In this document: piece by piece, positions 61,450-64,000 of the stretch
Position numbering within the stretch: position 1 is the stretch's first letter
How the letters are laid out: each line of letters starts with the position of its first letter
DNA from: Photobacterium sanctipauli
GTDB taxonomy: Bacteria > Pseudomonadota > Gammaproteobacteria > Enterobacterales > Vibrionaceae
DNA: 64,000 bases
Direction of reading: 5' to 3'
NCBI RefSeq assembly: GCF_003026495.1
Contig: NZ_PYMA01000016.1
Span: 1 to 64,000, forward strand
Program-made: the position numbers and the translations under genes
Notes under the pieces: model-generated
Seen by the model: the letters and a program-made list of their open reading frames with translations, nothing else
What the model was told of the DNA's origin: nothing
The model's database searches: none

Positions 61450-62856
61450 TTACTGAACCACTTCGCCGCTTTCAACAACGGTTTTACGTACCTTGTCTGC
61501 AAAATCCAGAGCTTCTTGGCGGATAGCGTCTTCGTCCACCGTTAGCATCTCACGATCTTTCATCAGGATCTTACCATCAACAATGGTGTGCTTAACGTTA
61601 GATGCGTAAGCAGAGTAAACCAGTGCAGAGTATGGGTTGTATACCGGCACCATGTTTGGCGACGTGGTATCAACAACGATAATGTCTGCTAGTTTGCCCA
61701 TTTCTAGTGAGCCAATGGTGTCTTCCATGTGAAGGGCACGTGCTGCACCAATGGTTGCCATTTCGATAACTTGCATCGGTGGCATTGCTGCGCGGTCTTT
61801 GCTTACTAGCTTGTGTACTTTTGCAACCTGGTTGAATTCATCAATGGTGCTAATGGTGTTACCAGACATAGGGCCGTCAGTACCTAGGCCGATACGAACG
61901 CCTTCTTCAAGCATTTTAGGAGCAGGTGCAACGCCTTTCGCTGATTTGATGTTTGCACTCATGTTGTGAGCAACACCTACATCGTGCTTTTTAAGTAGCT
62001 CGATGTCGCTGTCACTAACGTTAATCATGTGAGCACCTACAAGGTTAGGAGTTAGGGCACCGATATCTGCCATGTACTCAACAGGTGATTTACCGCCGCT
62101 ACGTTCAGCAATAACTTGGTTCTCACGCTCAGATTCAGCAAGGTGGATCATCACAGGCACGTCGTATTTCTTCGATAGCTCAGTGATTTTCTGCAGTGTT
62201 TCTGTGGTGTTGGTGTAAGGTGCGTGTGGTGCAAACGCTGGGGTAATACGTGGGTGGTCTTTGTATTCTTCAATAAAGTTAACCGCGTACTTAATGCCTT
62301 CTTCGGCATTGGCAGCATCTGCTACTGGGAATTTGATAACGGTCTCACCCAGTACTGCACGCATACCGATTTCATCAACGGTTTTCGCCACTTCATCTTC
62401 GAAGTAGTACATGTCTGCGTAAGTGGTTACACCGCCTTTTAGCATCTCTACGTTACCCAGCTGGGCGCCGATGCGCACCATATCACGAGAAACAAGCTTG
62501 CTTTCTAGAGGGAAGATGTAGCGGTGCAGACGATCTGGCACATCATCAGCCAGTGAGCGGAATACCGTCATTGATACGTGGGTGTGGGTGTTGATCAAAC
62601 CCGGCATCACGATATCGCCATCAGCATCAATGGTTTTTTCTGCTTTGTATTCGTTTACATCGTTTCCGTCAGTAACTGCGAAAATCTTGTTTTCTTTTAC
62701 AGCAACAAGACCATTCTCGTAGACAGTTTTATCTGCGTTCATGGTAAGAACGGTTGCGTTCTTAATAAGAAGATCAACTTTTTCAGCTGCCATTGCCGTG
62801 TTGCCAACAAGAGATACTGCTGCAAGAGAAGCTGCTAGCAGAGTTTTTTTAAACAT
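61450..62856 (-). CDS. Exported amidohydrolase (MtaD/TRZ-ATZ-like deaminase)
   Basis: The 468-residue product has a signal peptide (MFKKTLLAASLAAVSLVGNTAMA) and an amidohydrolase fold: metal motif 'GLINTHTHVSMTVFRSLADD', 'FAPHAPYTNTTETLQ', 'IHLAESERE' and 'GLGTDGPMSGNT'. Cytoplasmic relatives deaminate S-adenosylhomocysteine, methylthioadenosine or triazines; a periplasmic version suggests use of an external purine or aminated compound. ATG 62856 was chosen by the signal peptide; the frame extends to 62904 upstream. Confidence 0.8.
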   Translation of the reverse strand: MFKKTLLAASLAAVSLVGNTAMAAEKVDLLIKNATVLTMNADKTVYENGLVAVKENKIFAVTDGNDVNEYKAEKTIDADGDIVMPGLINTHTHVSMTVFRSLADDVPDRLHRYIFPLESKLVSRDMVRIGAQLGNVEMLKGGVTTYADMYYFEDEVAKTVDEIGMRAVLGETVIKFPVADAANAEEGIKYAVNFIEEYKDHPRITPAFAPHAPYTNTTETLQKITELSKKYDVPVMIHLAESERENQVIAERSGGKSPVEYMADIGALTPNLVGAHMINVSDSDIELLKKHDVGVAHNMSANIKSAKGVAPAPKMLEEGVRIGLGTDGPMSGNTISTIDEFNQVAKVHKLVSKDRAAMPPMQVIEMATIGAARALHMEDTIGSLEMGKLADIIVVDTTSPNMVPVYNPYSALVYSAYASNVKHTIVDGKILMKDREMLTVDEDAIRQEALDFADKVRKTVVESGEVVQ

Positions 62857-63035
62857 AGTTACCACCAGAGTACGATTAAAGTAGCCTGATGATACCGCCT
62901 GCAAATGTGTTGAGAATCACTATTGCAATGACGGTTTACAATATGTGATGTAGTTCCCGTTTTTACGCTTTTACTAACAATAAAGTGCTCAATAAAACGG
63001 CGAAAACAGCAAGGGTAAACGTTTGCCTTAGCTCT

Positions 63036-64000
63036 TTATGCCGCTTTTTGGGCATCTTTATTGAGCGCGTAGGCCATCCAAAGCACCAGTGCTGTACTGC
63101 ATAGTGGCAGTGCAACCCACACACCGTTAACGCCAAGCAATTTAGCCAGGGTAAAGATAAATACGGTGATAAGGATCAGCTTGCCGCCCGATAGCATAGA
63201 GGCTTCCTTGGCACGGTTGATAGACTGAAAATAAGTCGCACCAACCAACAACAAGCCTTCGGCAGGCAAGCCCCAGAAGTACAGTTGCATACCGTTTACC
63301 GCTTCAGGTAGTAGAGTTGGGTTATCACCCGCGAACATATACACCACGGTTTCTGGCACGGAGTAGAGAACGGCAACACCAACAAGGGCGAGTGCCAATG
63401 TCACGGTGAAGGCAATATTACGTGTTTTGATCACTCGGTCGTGGCGTTTAGCGCCAGTGTTGTAACTGGTGATTGGTTGGATACCTAAGGCTATCCCTTC
63501 AAAAATTAGATAGAAGAAAGCTTCTGTATAGCTGACGATACCGTAGGCGGCCACATGGATAGGTTGGCCAACCCATAGAAAGGCTTTGTTGTGTAAGGTC
63601 AGTACCACGGAAAGGTATAGATACATCAACAGGCTCGAAAAGCCGAGGCGGCAAATTTGAGCAACTTCGTGCCACTTTAGCTTGAGGGTTTGCCAAGTAA
63701 TTCGCAGCTGGGTCTTATCGCTGAAAAAGTGAGAAATACACAAGGTCGCGGTAGCCAGCTGGGACAGCATGGTTGCGATGGCGGCACCAGTAAGTTCCCA
63801 CGGCAGCACAACAATGAATATCCAATCAAGAAACACATTCAGTACACCGCCGAATATCATGATTAAGGTAACGCGGTTAGGTTGACCATCGTTACGTAAT
63901 AGCGATGAAAATGCCATTGAGATGATCGGGAATGTGCCCAAAGCGAAGTACCAAAACAGGTAATCGGAGGCCATTTGCAGGATTTCACCTTCGGCACCTA
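63036..64000 (-). CDS. MATE-family efflux transporter, cut by the right window edge
   Basis: The frame is open to the edge (EILQMASDY...), so only the C-terminal 320 or so residues are visible. They contain 'FPIISMAFSSLLRNDGQPNR', 'GVLNVFLDWIFIVVLPWELT' and 'EGIALGIQPITSYNTGAKRH', typical MATE elements with about eight helices. It resembles DinF/YeeO-type members rather than the NorM-like gene at 45.6 kb. Confidence 0.85.
   Translation of the reverse strand, partial: GAEGEILQMASDYLFWYFALGTFPIISMAFSSLLRNDGQPNRVTLIMIFGGVLNVFLDWIFIVVLPWELTGAAIATMLSQLATATLCISHFFSDKTQLRITWQTLKLKWHEVAQICRLGFSSLLMYLYLSVVLTLHNKAFLWVGQPIHVAAYGIVSYTEAFFYLIFEGIALGIQPITSYNTGAKRHDRVIKTRNIAFTVTLALALVGVAVLYSVPETVVYMFAGDNPTLLPEAVNGMQLYFWGLPAEGLLLVGATYFQSINRAKEASMLSGGKLILITVFIFTLAKLLGVNGVWVALPLCSTALVLWMAYALNKDAQKAA

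Overview
The window is chromosomal DNA of a gammaproteobacterium, most likely a member of the Vibrionaceae (Vibrio, Photobacterium or Grimontia type). The main grounds are a run of VCR-like integron attC sites, a HigB2/HigA2 toxin-antitoxin pair of the type carried in the Vibrio cholerae superintegron, and the overall gene content. No rRNA or tRNA gene, CRISPR array or integron integrase was seen.

Layout. (1) 1-2.2 kb: the right end of an IS3-family element, then an interrupted unknown gene and a frameshifted Xre-type regulator. (2) 2.3-11.3 kb: an alternative (CS1/CFA-I-like) chaperone-usher pilus operon: pilin, minor subunit, usher, chaperone (frameshifted at a C7 tract) and tip-like subunit, followed by an OmpA-domain protein and a long Ig-like lipoprotein, closed by a strong terminator. 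(3) 11.4-14.1 kb: an IS3 OrfA-like fragment, an orphan Phd-type antitoxin, an HpaR-type MarR regulator and a PEP-CTERM protein. (4) 14.5-25.9 kb: a complete C-P lyase operon, phnCDEFGHIJKLMNP plus a hexapeptide transferase and without phnO. A near-palindrome recurs before phnC and phnF and is the likely PhnF operator. (5) 26-31 kb: a MaoC-type hydratase, a serine hydrolase, the ribosome-rescue factor ArfA with its terminator hairpin around the stop codon, and a flavin-binding protein divergent from a MocR regulator. (6) 31-39.5 kb: small membrane proteins, a BaeSR-like two-component system, and a TetR regulator divergent from an RND efflux pair whose pump gene has an in-frame TAG. (7) 39.6-47 kb: housekeeping and regulatory genes (GNAT, NfsB/HxlR, LysR, two LysE exporters, a GlxA-type regulator, a CatB-like acetyltransferase, a MATE pump).

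(8) 47.4-56.3 kb: an array of integron cassettes without an integrase (CALIN-like). Its cargo is defence- and stress-related: an unknown 322-aa protein, a Septu-like PtuA ATPase with a broken HNH partner PtuB, a DUF4160/DUF2442 pair, a GNAT enzyme, HigB2/HigA2, a possible PD-(D/E)XK protein, a VOC protein and a GFA-family protein. Three decayed left ends of one IS110-family element are scattered among the cassettes. (9) 56.3-64 kb: a YnfA-like membrane protein, a folate-independent methionine synthase pair (MesD/MesX), hydrolases, a GNAT, an exported amidohydrolase and a MATE pump running off the right edge.

Six coding regions (seven junctions) look as if they lack exactly one base, mostly at or beside a homopolymer. 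This could be real decay, phase variation (especially the pilus chaperone) or homopolymer undercalling in the assembly, so these 'pseudogene' calls are conditional.
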